Shown: positions 11,616 through 22,800 of the stretch, one piece after another
Position numbering within the stretch: the first letter of the stretch is position 1
Layout of the letters: each line of letters begins with the position of its first letter
DNA from: Scalesia atractyloides
Lineage: Eukaryota; Streptophyta; Magnoliopsida; Asterales; Asteraceae
DNA length: 64,000 nucleotides
NCBI GenBank assembly: GCA_947069175.1
Contig: CAMTDV010000017.1
Location: forward strand, 50,911,137 to 50,975,136
Direction of reading: 5' to 3'
Notes under the pieces: model-generated
Databases searched by the model: none
What the model was told of the DNA's origin: nothing
What the model saw: the letters and a program-made list of their open reading frames with translations, nothing else
Position numbers and translations under genes: made by a program

Positions 11616-12130
11616 TTATGTGGCCAAGTCTACAATGCCATAGAAAGGTTTCATTAATACCAGCTTTGTTATGCTTAGAAAGATGATATATGTTATTACA
11701 TGTTTGAACATCAATCTCATAAATACCATTTCGAGGTTTAGCCTCAAAATAAATAAAAAAACATCATTCAAGTAGGCAGAAATAGGAACACCATTAAAAA
11801 CGTACTTGAAACCTTGTCCAAACAAAAGGGAAACCGAAATAATGTTTCTGGTTATACCAGGTGCAAACAAACAATTGTTTAAATTAACCATAAGGCCAGA
11901 AGGACATGAAAAAGGAAATGTGCCAGTTGCAAGAACGGGCACTCTTTTCCCATCACCAACGATAAGTTCCATGTCGCCTTGTTTCAGTTTCCTCCACTTT
12001 TCAGGCTCATGCAAAACATTAGTGATGTGGTAACCACACCCGGTATCAAATACCCATATATTGCTGGAAACAATAAAAAAGTTCAATAACATAAATGAGA
12101 ATACCTGAAGAAGTGCCAATGTTATTGGCC
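11616..12130 (-). pseudogene. E0 protease and pre-integrase region
   Basis: The frame carries the retroviral-type aspartic protease motif WVFDTGCGYHI (catalytic Asp codon near 12045-12047), followed by the LLFGQGFKYVF region before integrase. It matures the Gag-Pol polyprotein. It overlaps the end of the gag frame, so a frameshift separates gag and protease in this copy. Confidence 0.8.
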
Positions 12131-12958
12131 TTGTTCACCTTCAGCTTGGCTAGATACTGTGGGCAGTTCCTTTTCCAGTGCCCCATTTGTTTGCATTTAA
12201 AGCACTGACGCTCCTGGGGAGGGGGTGGTTTAGCAACCTGCTTGTTGTTGGTGGCAGTTTTGGCAGCAACAACAACCTTCCTTTTGCCTTTGCTGTTATA
12301 AGCCTTTTTCTTGTTGTTGGGCTTCTTAACACCACCAGACTTGACCATCAGAACTTGGTTGGTTTTATGTGGAATGTTCATCTCGGCCATTTTGAGCATA
12401 CCATGTAGCTCAGACACAGTCTTCACCCAAGCATTCATATTATAGTTCATAATGAATTGGTCATATGAGCTAGGGAGAGAGTTCAAGATGAAGTTCGCTG
12501 CCATTTCATCTTGTAAGGGATAACCAAGTTTGTTCATCTGGTCAATGTACCCTTTCATCTTAAGCACATGAATACTGACACACGATCCTTCTTGCATTTT
12601 ACAACTCATGAGCTGTTTTATGGTGTCATATCGCTCCTGTCGGGCTTGTTTCTAAAACATGCCTTTCAGTTGCTGGATCATGTCATAAGCATCTTTATCT
12701 TTCATGTTCCTTCTAGAGTTCAAGAGACATGGTGGCTTGCATAAGGCAGCCTACCTCAAAGGCATCCTCATTATGTTTTTCCAGTGCATTACGAGCAGCA
12801 TTAATGTTACTTTTAGGCTTGGTAGGGACTGGGCCATCTAAGATATATAGCTTTTTCGCAATTTTGAGAACTATTCTCAGATTGCGGTGCCATTCAAGAA
12901 ACTAGTTTTTAGTTAGTTTTTTGGTTTTCTCCTTTAAACTAGTTTTCTCATGATCCAT
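12131..12958 (-). pseudogene. E0 gag with zinc knuckle
   Basis: The start is placed at the ATG at 12956-12958. An N-terminal stretch with EWHRNLR-like sequence is followed by the typical copia gag core (LGYPLQDEMAANFILNSLP, near 12495-12525), a Lys-rich segment and a single CCHC knuckle CFKCKQMGHWKRNC at 12163-12204. The knuckle binds element RNA during packaging. The first 350 bp are in other frames than the long open part (12046-12609), so the gene is broken at least twice. Confidence 0.85.
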
Positions 12959-12961
12959 CCC

Positions 12962-12964
12962 CTA

Positions 12965-13010
<46 letters not shown>
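12962..13010. repeat. (TA)n microsatellite
   Basis: A TA run directly upstream of the E0 gag start, where leader and 5' LTR would be expected. Confidence 0.9.
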
Positions 13011-13012
<2 letters not shown>

Positions 13013-13034
13013 TAGCTTATACAACGTAAATTAA

Positions 13035-13108
13035 AAACATTTGGGGCCCCAGAACGTTTAAGCCATGTGCCGTTGCCCACCCCACATCCCTCAAACACGG
13101 CCTTGTAT
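13035..13108 (-). mobile_element. Possible end of a hAT-type element
   Basis: On the minus strand it starts CAAGGCCGTGTTTGAGGG and later has GGGGCCCC, similar in style to the hAT terminus CAGGGCCG at 17980. One base of the expected end differs. The other end was not found; the TA run and loss of the E0 5' end may hide it. Confidence 0.3.
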
Positions 13109-13738
13109 TGACATATGTATACTAAAATAAATCTCGCTAAGAAGTCTTCGATTGATTCCTGCTCAAACAGTTTTAATTATATTCTAACTCTAACTCTAAC
13201 AAACAGTTAGATATAAATAAAACCAAACTTTTGACTGGAACTCAAATGCTAATTTAAACTCTTTTCAATTCACCCCTTGTAGTTCTCATTCGTCCAAAAT
13301 AAATCATATTTCTTATGTAAAATCAAGGTTAAATCCTTCATTATTTCCTTTAATCTTGATTTGAAGTTGCTTCTTGCTCTTTGGTATGTTTAGGTGAGTA
13401 TGAAAATTAGTGATCTTTGAACACAATAAGTCTTGAATTTATAAAAATGATATGATATGTGCACTCGCTACGATACAAAAAGGACAAGTCCACCCATCGT
13501 ATACGTAATATTGGTTAGATAAGATACCGAATCTCGACCAAGGATACAAAGGCTCTCAATACCAAAAATTGGTCATTGCATAGTTAAATCCAAGAAGGTG
13601 AGTTTGAAATGATTTTGTAAACAATAACATAGTAAAACAAGTAAATGTAAATGACAATCAATCACAAGAAAGAATCACTTAGGTTTGATTCCCCCATTAA
13701 CTACACCGTCGATTACAAATTATGGATTCTCAAAAGTG
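13109..13738. other. Unassigned stretch, no gene seen
   Basis: No supported frame. A short TCTAAC repeat lies near 13182-13199. Nothing else recognised. Confidence 0.45.
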
Positions 13739-13978
13739 TTGGAATTCAGTAGTGTCTATTTTACTTTTTACCAAAACGGATTTGGTATATTTTATTAACC
13801 AAATATATAATTTATAAAAACGCAACGGAATAAATATAATAATCAACACCAAAAAACGAACCGAGCAAGATCATGGTTACAAACATGTAAATACGATACA
13901 CAATATTATTAATCTACCGATGAGATAAATATACATTTGTGGTTAATAACTAACCGTTTGAGACAGCTGGAGCATGTG
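13739..13978. repeat. Dispersed repeat, copy 2 (partner at 2240-2475)
   Basis: Starts TGTTGGAATTCAGTAGTGTC, then follows copy 1 through GCAACGGAAT, GATCATGGTTACAAACATG and GATGAGATAAA. The orientation is the same as copy 1, with E0 lying between them. They could be LTR remnants of one older element, but no primer site or coding sequence supports that. Confidence 0.6.
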
Positions 13979-14364
13979 ATGATAAAAGAAAAAGTAATAG
14001 TCCTCCTAAAAGAGGTACTTGTGGAAGGGCCAAATGTGTCAACGAAACCCTTGCACCTTGAAAGGATATGCTATGCATCAAGTGTGGTGTTGTGGCTCTA
14101 AACACTGATGGTTCGCTTTACGTTCCAACCTGTAATCTCGAGGTAGAAACCATTCGTTTTCACTATTATAAATCAAATTATATACTAATTTTATTTGACG
14201 AATTATTGATGTACTTATCAAGTTTATGTTATACAAACGAGTATCCGAAGCCAAATCCATATCGTAATTGAACCGACCCGAACCGTTTAAACCATGGCAG
14301 AACTCGTGTAACTCCAACTTATGAGACACGAACCATAACTTAATTATTATACATTATGTGTAAA
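13979..14364. other. Unassigned stretch beside the fold-back element
   Basis: Short frames on both strands (14068-14271, 14078-14329) have no known domain. The segment 14337-14357 (AACTTAATTATTATACATTAT) is imperfectly repeated at 15190-15209 on the far side of the fold-back element. Confidence 0.45.
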
Positions 14365-15187
14365 GATCAAATAAAAATAAACTTAATGTACTAAACGTAC
14401 AAATTGAAAGAAAAGAGAAAAACACGCAGTGGCATTCTGGTAATTATCAGCAACTATCAAATTACTCTACAAATGATTCTGTAGAGTAATTTGATCTTTT
14501 GTAGAGTAATTTTGTAAAATGTTCTTGTAGAATAATTTTGTTCTTGTAGGGTAATTATAAATTACTCTACAAATGATCCTGTAGAGTAATTTTGATCTTT
14601 TGTAGAGTAATTTTGTAAACTGATCCTATAGAGTAATTTTGATATTGTAGAGTAATTTTGTTAGCATTTAGTTATGGGGTATAGCTTTATGGTTTAGTTT
14701 TTAGCTTTTAGTTTGGGTTGGGGGTGGGAGGAGAGGGGGTTTAGGTTTTTTTAGGTTTGGGGGGGGGGGGGAGTTAGGTTTTTAGGTTTTTTTTTTTTTT
14801 TTTTTGGGGGGGGGGGGGGTTAGGTTTTTTAGCATTTAGTTATGAGGTTTAGGTTTATGGTTTAGTTTTTAGCTTTTAGTTGGGGGGAGGGGTTAGGTTT
14901 TTTTTTGTTTTCTTTTTTTTTTGGGGGGGGGGGGGGGTGGGGGTTAGGTTTTTTTTTTTTATCAAAATTATTCTACAAAAATATTTTACAAAATTACTCT
15001 ACAAGATCAAAATTACTCTACATGAACATTTTACAAAATTACTATACCAGACTAAAATCACTCTACAAATGATCCTGTAGAGTAATTTTGATAATTACCC
15101 TACGACCATATAATTACGAAAATGCCATCGCGTTTTTTTGACTTTTCCTTCAATTTGTACGTTTAGTACGTTAATTTTATTTTCATC
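14365..15187. mobile_element. Fold-back transposon with about 75-bp terminal inverted repeats
   Basis: The left end 14365-14446 and the right end 15110-15187 are inverted copies sharing GTACTAAACGTACAAATTGA and a GGTAATTAT-type inner edge. Inside lie several small palindromes of the form ACTCTACAAATGATCCTGTAGAGT and a G/T-rich core. No transposase is encoded. An imperfect 20-bp direct repeat flanks it. It resembles MULE or fold-back type non-autonomous elements; the superfamily is not decided. Confidence 0.7.
14662..14955 (+). repeat. G/T-rich duplicated core with long G and T homopolymers
   Basis: A unit beginning TTAGCATTTAGTTATG and ending in GTTAGGTTT is duplicated (from about 14662 and from about 14829). 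Runs of 13, 14 and 15 G alternate with TTAGG-like and poly-T stretches, all on the plus strand. Such G runs can fold as quadruplexes. Exact homopolymer lengths may be sequencing or assembly dependent. Confidence 0.75.
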
Positions 15188-15684
15188 GGAACTTAACTCT
15201 ATACATTATATTAGTTGAGTTGATTAATGATACTTTTATAATTAGTTGGTTATATGAAAAAGAAATATGTGTATATATATTTTTGTAAACAATAGATAAG
15301 CTGCCATCTTGTTTCTTAATTGCGGCTCACGCGTCCGATATCGACCTAAACATACGTTACTCACATAAAAAGTCATAAGTGAATATTGAGACTTTAATTA
15401 CTTTTAATACTCCAATTCATAGGTTGGGGTTATTTGTATGAGCAGCTCTTAAAGTTGCAACCAAAAAAAAGGACATTTTGTGGTTTTTGGACTTCTTTGC
15501 ATAAGAAGCAATTAGGAAGCAGGTGACAATGATTAGTTGGGCTCCCTTTCATGCAGCCCAAACGCAAATACTATCCCCGCCCTAGTTGATCTTTTACTTA
15601 TTATGTGATTGCATTGTTTCTTCATAACTTCTAAACCTAAACCCCATATACTTGCGATCATCTTCTCTCTCTCTCTGAAAATGT
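15188..15684. other. Unassigned stretch, no gene seen
   Basis: No supported frame; a short CT repeat lies at 15664-15677, just before the next element. Confidence 0.45.
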
Positions 15685-16305
15685 ATTGTAACCGGACCGG
15701 AGACCGAACCAGATCTCTTACCGGCTCACTGGTCGGACCAGTTGAACCAGATTTAAGAACCAGATAATATAATATATACCTTAATATTATAAATATATAA
15801 AAGTAAGTTTTATAACTTAAAAATTATAGAATCTTTAAAAATAGACATAATATCAATCTGTTGAGGCCTTTTAAGAAAGCCCAAGAAAAATTAGGTTAAC
15901 TTTTTAACCTATTCCTTTAAACAGCCGCCCGCTCCATCTTTTTCATTCTCCATCATCTCTTCTTTCTTACATACATCATCAGAGAATTCTAAAAACTTTA
16001 TTGCTCAAGGCTTCTTTTTCTTTTCCTTTCAAGTTACATATTTCTGTTAAAGGAGAATTCAATTTCAATTTGATGGTTCGAGATGGAGGCAGAGTGTAGA
16101 CCTGTTCGTTACAAATTTAAGGTTTTAGAAACGGAAAATATAGAAGAAATGCGAAAATTTTAACAGCCAGCCTGACCCCTTGCCCCGGTTTTCTGATTTG
16201 ACCGCTGGCCACCGGTCTGGCCGGCCGGCCGGCTAGCTGCAGAACCGATCCAACACACTGAGCCGGACCGTTTCACACTCCGGTCACCGGTCCGGCTTTC
16301 AAAAC
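15685..16305. mobile_element. Small element with CCGGACCGG inverted ends
   Basis: The left end reads ATTGTAACCGGACCGGAGACC; the right end, inverted, reads TTTGAAAGCCGGACCGGTGACC. Both ends are GC-rich with further CCGG palindromes (GGCCGGCCGGCCGGC near 16210), while the middle is AT-rich or UTR-like. About 620 bp, no coding capacity. I do not assign a superfamily. Confidence 0.5.
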
Positions 16306-16307
16306 CT

Positions 16308-17345
16308 TACTCTCTGGTGTGCTGCTGGTTATGAATCAAGGAGACACAAGGAGTTCGACCCTCAACATCTAGCGATCCTCGTCACCTTTGTAACTTGGTA
16401 ACCCATCTTCCTATGGTTATAATCATGCTAGTCATTCGTTAAACATGGCTGCGTTTGCTTGGTACGCATTATGATCTGATGTTTTATGATGTGCTAGATG
16501 CTAGAGATCATGTGCTTATAATGTTTCGATCGTTGTGGGTTTGGTTAAGCCACTAGTGTTTTAATTTGATTTAATGTTGTAGATAACGTATGGTGATAAT
16601 AATCTGCTATAAATAAACGTTTATAGCCTATAATTTTTATTCTGGTTCCGCCACTGTTTATAGGTCCTTGGGTGCATTAGGTAATCGTTGGGGAGATCGG
16701 GTAACGAATCAGCTTATGTCAAAAACGTTATAGCCGACTTTAATCGGCTGTAACCAGGTCATAACATACCGAAAACTGGAATTTCTCGAGTCCAAATCGT
16801 GGTATTCCGAAATACGTTTCTAATGGCACTGAAATTACAATTTTTAGATGTTGTTTGATATTTTAAACGAATTATTTCATTTCAGTGGTTGAAGCTGCTT
16901 TTTTCTGCAGATTTTGCGTGTTGTATTTTATGTCATATCTTAGTGAATACTTGGAGTTTGGTCACGAAATTTATACAGTAGATGGTCTTAGGTGTCTGTG
17001 CGAATCTCCAACTAGAATTACGTCAATCGAATAATCGATGATTTTTAAATGATTTTTTCTGTAAGTTGCTGTCAGAAAGTGACGAATCTGATTGCTGCTT
17101 AGTAAAAGATTTTTTCATAAATTGTTGTTAAAGAGTTAGGCCTTAAATTCACAGCCTAATTTAAGTGAATTTTGATATGCATGATTTATAAGCTTATAAG
17201 ACTCGAACATGCTACTTTTAGTGTCCGTACTTGTTTGATGGTTGTATCAATGATATATGACATGTCGTAGGTGATATTATGAACGTGTGTGTGACATTCA
17301 CGGAAAAACGAGTCTTAGAAAATCCGACTCGCTTTGCAAACCGGG
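16308..17345 (+). mobile_element. Gypsy-like LTR remnant, non-coding
   Basis: Long non-coding DNA with the style of Gypsy LTR transcribed regions (for example ACTTGGAGTTTGGTCACGAA near 16949). No ends, TATA box or duplication could be fixed, so this is a call by resemblance only. Confidence 0.3.
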
Positions 17346-17971
17346 TCCTAAGCGAATTAATTATAAATGAGAACATATATATGATATTATATGAAATAAA
17401 TAAAAATTGGAGTTATTAAATTGATTAGTACGTTTTCTAGAGTTTATAAAATACTTTTTGAATACATGGGAATAGACTAATAATAATTCAACCACACTTA
17501 TGCATGTATGGGTGGATACGTAGAGATATTCATACATTCATGTATGAAGATAATACCAAAATATATATACATACGTACATGAAATTGCAATGTTTGCTTT
17601 TAATGAATTGTGTTATGATAATTATATGTTAGACTTAGATAAGCACTAAATCCAAGATATGTTCTATTCAAATTTATTGGGCTATTAAATACATTTGAAA
17701 TTTGAATTTGCTGACAATTAAACAAATTAAAATCGGTTTAGTGAATTATTACTATTCTAATACATGTTCACCATTTAAGACCCCACAAATTCTCCAACCA
17801 TTTATTTCTTTCTCCATTACTTTACTTCATTTCAGCTTCTATAACTCACAAATTAAACTCCATGATCACTAGGCTCGTCATGGCATTAATGGCCATAAAA
17901 CAATCCATGTGTTTATGTATAGATAACGAATTGTGCTATCATTCCCTAAAAAAACAAAGAAATCTTCTACA
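17346..17971. other. AT-rich spacer, no gene seen
   Basis: No supported frame or repeat structure beyond short ATACATAC-type phrases. Confidence 0.45.
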
Positions 17972-17979
17972 TCTTCAAC

Positions 17980-18752
17980 CAGGGCCGTTTCCGAAAACAC
18001 AAATTTTTTTTTGGCCCTGTTCGAGATGAAAAATTTGGGCCCTATTCACATACCTGCAGGCTGCAAGACAGTTTACTAGTCTGTTGAATCACAGAATCAA
18101 ATATGAAATCGATTGATCTCCTGAAATCTGAATACAATCATACATATTATTATTTAACATCAAAGTATCAAACCAAGTTGTATTATATGTATACCGAGAC
18201 GGTGAGATGCAACAGTTTACTAGTCTGCTGAATCACAGTTTACTAGTCTGCAGTCTGCTGAATCAAAATATGATGTTCCGAACCCGAAATCGAATCACAT
18301 ACATACATGCAAGGCTGCAACAGTTTATGTCGATCAATCGATGTTCCTGAATGATCCTGCAGGCTGCTGCGTCGCTGCGATGATGATGAGACGATCGGCA
18401 GATTCTACACGACTGCACCTGCTGTGGATTGATGATCGTTCGTTTGGTTCCCTCCTGGCTCCTGCTGAATGAATAACCCTTCCAGTTCCAGACTTGCGCT
18501 CCTATGCCTCCTGCGACGTTTTGTTTACCAGTTCGGCAGTTCCCACAAGCAAGGCCTTTTTTGGGCTAGTTATTTGAGTTTTTAGAACTTTTAACAGGCC
18601 CATTTTTATAAAGTTTGGGTTTTGAACCAGGCCCTTAACAGCTTAACTCCAGATTATAAATATATATAACAAAAATTTTAAAAATTTCAGGCCCTATAAA
18701 GATTTGGGCCCTGTTTGCAGGCCCATCCTGCACACCCTTATAACCGGCCCTG
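17980..18752. mobile_element. Non-autonomous hAT-type transposon (773 bp)
   Basis: The ends are CAGGGCCGTTT and, inverted at the right, CAGGGCCGGTT. Flanks TCTTCAAC (17972-17979) and TCTTCTAC (18753-18760) match at 7 of 8 bases, the duplication size of hAT elements. Sub-terminal GGCCCTG/GGGCCCT motifs repeat near both ends, as expected for transposase binding sites. A CAGTTTACTAGTCTG phrase occurs three times inside. No transposase is present, so movement would depend on one from elsewhere. Confidence 0.75.
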
Positions 18753-18760
18753 TCTTCTAC

Positions 18761-19325
18761 AATTCGAAACCGTGTTCGCTGCTGCGTTGTTAATTCGAAC
18801 CACCACCATACCACTGTTCGAAACCATTCTACTCTTAGCTCCATTTAAACGACGGTCTCAGGAAAGTTTAAGTTGGCAATGGATCATCGTCACACATTCG
18901 AAAGCGAACTCCGATGATACTATAGCGCGACAACAAGGCGGTTCCCCGGATTAGGTTGACGATCACCCGACGCACCACATAGAGCAACTTCCGTTAACAC
19001 AGTGTCGCAATAATCAACCTTGTTCTGGTATCACACGGTACTAATACTACCCTGAAATTTTAATGTGTAAATAACCATGGTCTTTGGCGACTAGAGGTTA
19101 TTATGAAGAAGATGAACAAAACCATCTTGTTAGCTATTCAAACTGTTACATAAATACTACAGCCTCTAAACATAAAATAGACTGAATATGTTAAACATGA
19201 ATATCTATTTCATACGTTCTAAGTTGTAGTTTAAATATGCTTTAGCAAAACGAATGTATATTTTCGTTTCAAACAAAGACTAAAATATCTATACTCCATT
19301 TCTACATAAATTCTTAGTATAATAT
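18761..19325. other. Unassigned stretch
   Basis: A plus-strand frame (to 18954) starts inside the hAT element and has no known domain. Nothing else supported. Confidence 0.4.
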
Positions 19326-19575
19326 AGGGTAGTGATCCTAAAAGAAGTCCACCTTATTTGAGAAACTTGAGAAGCATTCTGGACCACACATTTTTTCTAA
19401 GCTTTTCGTAATATACACATACGTATATTTAAAATTGACTATATACACATATGTATATAGTCAATTTTAACTAGACGTATGTGTATATTACGAAAAGCTT
19501 AGAAAAAATGTGTGGTCCAGAATGCTTCTCAAGTTTCTCAATTAGCATAGTGCTTCTCATATTATCCTAACCCTA
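19326..19575. mobile_element. Hairpin MITE with about 85-90-bp arms
   Basis: The core 19359-19541 is an almost perfect inverted repeat: the left arm from TTGAGAAACTTGAGAAG to the centre near 19450 is mirrored to CTTCTCAAGTTTCTCAA. The outer parts are weaker inverted copies (AGGGTAGTGATCC against ATTATCCTAACCCT). Ends lie next to TA-rich DNA, so the TA duplication cannot be told from background. Non-coding. Confidence 0.8.
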
Positions 19576-19632
<57 letters not shown>

Positions 19633-19651
19633 TTGTATATATATATATATA
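19576..19651. repeat. (TA)n(TG)n(TA)n microsatellite
   Basis: Compound dinucleotide repeat directly following the MITE. Confidence 0.9.
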
Positions 19652-20061
19652 ATTATTGTTCTGAATTAGAATTAATAACAGATGCTTATGAACTCAAAGT
19701 TTGCATTTAAAATGGGTACTTTTAGAGTTCAAAACTTGTTCAACCTAAAAAAAATTAATATTAGCCATGTGGTCAACGATGCCTTTCTTACACAAATGGT
19801 ACATCATGTTTCACTATTTCAATACTAGCTTTATTTAATACTTTAGTTAATTCTTTCATGCATGTGAAGAAATACAATTTAACGGCACATTATTTGTGTA
19901 GATGCAAATTTTAGTTGATACAAATCCTTATTATATTTCTCAACCCATTTTCTTATATATTAATTTATTTACTAGCCTAAAGCATAACTAATTCAAATGA
20001 ACTTTACGTAATGCAATATTTTACAAAACTTACAATTTGTGGAATTTAACTTATACACTCT
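19652..20061. other. AT-rich spacer, no gene seen
   Basis: No supported frame or repeat. Confidence 0.45.
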
Positions 20062-20951
20062 TATTGGATAAAATGCTCAATTGTCCGAGTAAAATTGGAG
20101 GTTCCGTCAAGGTACGACCTAAAGAGTTACACTTTGGGCAACGAATAACTAACGGTGTTTTAATTGTTAATCATCGGATTACGAAATAATAAGCGTAATA
20201 AAAGAAATTGGTAATTATGTAGAATAATTACGTAGAGCCGGATTTAATATTATAATTAATTTGTTAATTATAATATGTGTATATTAATTATTAGATAATT
20301 AATAAGAAAGAGAAATAATTATTTTAGTTATGAGATAATTATAGAGGAGTTGTGACAATTCTTAATTTTAATTTAAAAATAATAATATTTCTATTAAACC
20401 TCATAGATCAATTGTTGTAGACTTTCAAAAGGCTAAAAAAACCGTAGATGCCTTTTAAGAAGTCCTAAAAGAAATACAACGGAAGCTATATATATATATA
20501 TATGTATATAATTGGCAGTCTATGGCACCTGATGAAATAGAACAATTTTACGGGTGGTTTTTTTTCTTGGCTGTCCCAAAGAGAAAAGAAATAGAAGAGC
20601 AAAAGTTTATGAAGGTTTAACTGGCTAACACAAATAAAGCTTTCTTTCTTCAATTACGCAAAAGGTAAGTAAAGTTTTAAACTTTCTTTTTCTTTAGTTT
20701 ACGGTTCGTTTGAAATTGTTTCAAACAAACAAATCATATTTCATAGTCAATGATCATCTAGCGAGATCGTTCATTAAACCAAGGTGTCTTACTTGGTAGT
20801 CACGATTCTATTATAACCTATTTTGATTGTAAGGAGATCACTAGTGGAATCGGTTTAGAAGCGAACCTCGTGTACATGTTTCTGTTGCGTTCAGTTTGTT
20901 TGACAAATTGATAAAAATTATTTTACTAAAAAGTACACGAAAATTTCAACA
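20062..20951 (+). repeat. Copia LTR remnant related to the E0 LTR
   Basis: The start TATTGGATAAAATG corresponds to TGTTGGAT with one change. A block ACACTTTGGGCAACGAA is shared with the E0 LTR and with 26163. It continues through AT-rich DNA to a likely end TTTCAACA at 20951. No primer site or polypurine tract adjoins it, so it is a solo or broken LTR. Confidence 0.5.
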
Positions 20952-22075
20952 ACTCATTCTTTTATTTTCCAAATATAGTTCTATAAATTTACAACTTCCT
21001 TTATTGGTTTTACATAAATAATGATTATGTTTAAATATTTATTTCACTTAAAGCACACAAAACATCAAAGGAATAGTTCACAATATTAAGAGCACACATA
21101 AAATTATCTATAGGTTATTGCGAATCTATGCGAGAGCGCCAGAGCACTTGGAAAATTTATCGTACGTCCTTAAGACGACTTATTAACTTAACAACTTTGT
21201 GTAGAATCACTAGACCCATTTTTTTCGTTCCGTTTATTCAGGATATTTGTTATATTTATTCTAGGGTGATTTGGTCATTTGATTTAACTCGTGTATTCAT
21301 GCGGTCATTCTCGTGGATAGTATCTCCGCAACCAGTGAGTAGATTCGACTGTTTTCCCCTTTTTGTCATTAACTTTTTTTGGGATGTATCTCGTGCTTAA
21401 TTTCAAATTTATTTTCTAAATTGATAACATGCTATTCGATGTGTTTCTATGTGTCACTTTTTGCTAATTTCTATTGTTTCTCTATACGTGCATCTGTGTG
21501 TTACTCGCTTTGTGTCACATGTTTCGCGTGGATCCACATGGCTGACCGGTTCCCCACGGCCATGGGTCGAACTCGGTATCGCCATCATTGTTTCGCAGAT
21601 TCGTCTTTCGAGGCTTGAATCTCTATCTTTCTATGGTTACTAATATTGTTGTGTTTGTGTTTGTTATGAGATATGTGTTGAATTTTGTTATATTGAAAGA
21701 CCCAGTTTCACATTTAACAATGCATGTTGTAAAAATAAGGTTTTCTAAAAATAATAAAACAAAAACGTTTTTAAATAAAAACTGAATCTATTCACTAACA
21801 TGTTTGTTGACCCAAAACTCTTTAACGCGTGATACAGGTAACAAGGGTGGGCGGATTTTGAGTTGAAGACATGTAGGATTGCCTTAGTAATAAACCAGCT
21901 ATGATATGTTCTTTGATTTATTTGATTTTGTAACTTGGTATTAATATTTGAATTCTATGTTATGTGTGATATTTTAATAATGATGCTTTAAATACGACAA
22001 CCTTTAAATAGTTGTTATAAGCTTTGAGCAATCAATCATGCCCCGTACCATTCTGCTGCGGGTCAGGGTGTGACA
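20952..22075 (+). mobile_element. Gypsy-like LTR 3' part
   Basis: Non-coding DNA ending in GGGTCAGGGTGTGACA at 22075, a usual Gypsy LTR end (compare GGGGTGTTACA of the solo LTR at 6141-9261). Several overlapping plus-strand frames (21128-21785) are Cys/Phe-rich translations of this non-coding DNA. The upstream LTR start is not found; it may be cut by the copia LTR remnant before it. Confidence 0.45.
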
Positions 22076-22800
22076 TTGTGCATGAAAAACCACACGATGA
22101 AATATTATGTGACAACTTGTTCGCGTGCTATTTGCTAGATACGTGTAGAACTTACATGAATTGCATAAACACCCACTAACATTCCTGATAACCATAATAA
22201 GACGTGGTTGACCACATCAACTTATAAAGCATTTAAATCTTACCGAGCAAAACTAAGGTGAGTTCACAACTTTTTACTAGAAGCATGCACCCCTAGTTGG
22301 GGCCACACATTATCCCTAGTTTGGGACCACACATACTTCCTTGGTTTGGGAACACTATTATCCCTGGATTGGGAGTCTTAACTAAACTCACTCTATCATG
22401 AAAGTCCTTACACATTATACTGATTAGCTTGCCGGGTTCGCAGACGGGGGTATTAGTTGATAGCGCTATTAGGTTCGACAAACCTCACACCGTGGTGGGA
22501 GCCGGGCGTGAACTATTAACCTTTCCTTTTGCATCAATGCGGATAGACATTGACGGAGGGCACGAAAACTTATTACGTTAGTTTTAGGTATCTGCGCGGT
22601 TTAGTTGCTTGATGAGGGTTAGCTACCGAGTCTTGGTTTTTAACGCTTTAGCATGTGAATTTACTTTATGATTTACCAAAAACTGTGAACTCGCCAACTT
22701 TATGTTGACACACTATTGAATGCTTTGTAGGTCGTTAGGACAACTATGGGCGGGCATTGCAATCTGTTAGAGTGTGTGGTTCGTAAAGCCCTATGTTTTG
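22076..22800 (+). mobile_element. Gypsy-like LTR remnant, non-coding
   Basis: Non-coding DNA with a short minisatellite and GC-rich phrases such as CACACCGTGGTGGGAGCC. Similar in style to long chromovirus LTRs. No ends fixed. Confidence 0.3.
22290..22380 (+). repeat. Minisatellite, four units of about 19-25 bp
   Basis: Units begin at 22290, 22314, 22339 and 22362 with the consensus CCCTAGTTTGGGACCACAC and AT-rich ends. The last unit is shortened. Confidence 0.75.

Larger units (their letters stand above)
4592..12958 (-). mobile_element. E0: minus-strand Ty1/copia element split by a solo LTR
   Basis: Reading the minus strand from 12958 to about 4592 gives gag, protease, integrase, RT, RNase H, a long 3' untranslated stretch, a polypurine tract and a 3' LTR. 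A 3.1-kb solo LTR (6141-9261) interrupts the RNase H. The 5' LTR and primer site are missing: the gag start at 12958 is followed at once by a TA microsatellite and unrelated DNA. Sequence style (LTR starting TGTTGGAT, tract AAGTGGGAGAT) suggests an Angela/Tork-like lineage, which is inferred. Confidence 0.85.

Noticed and set aside
15188..17345. A host gene with 5' UTR and introns around 15.9-17.3 kb
   Set aside because: UTR-like tracts are present but no exon with a recognisable protein or consistent splice pattern was seen.
18715..18954. Small plus-strand gene
   Set aside because: It starts within the hAT element and crosses its end; no homology recognised.
21128..21785. Small Cys/Phe-rich protein genes
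   Set aside because: Overlapping frames inside non-coding Gypsy-like LTR sequence; no domain and no consistent frame.
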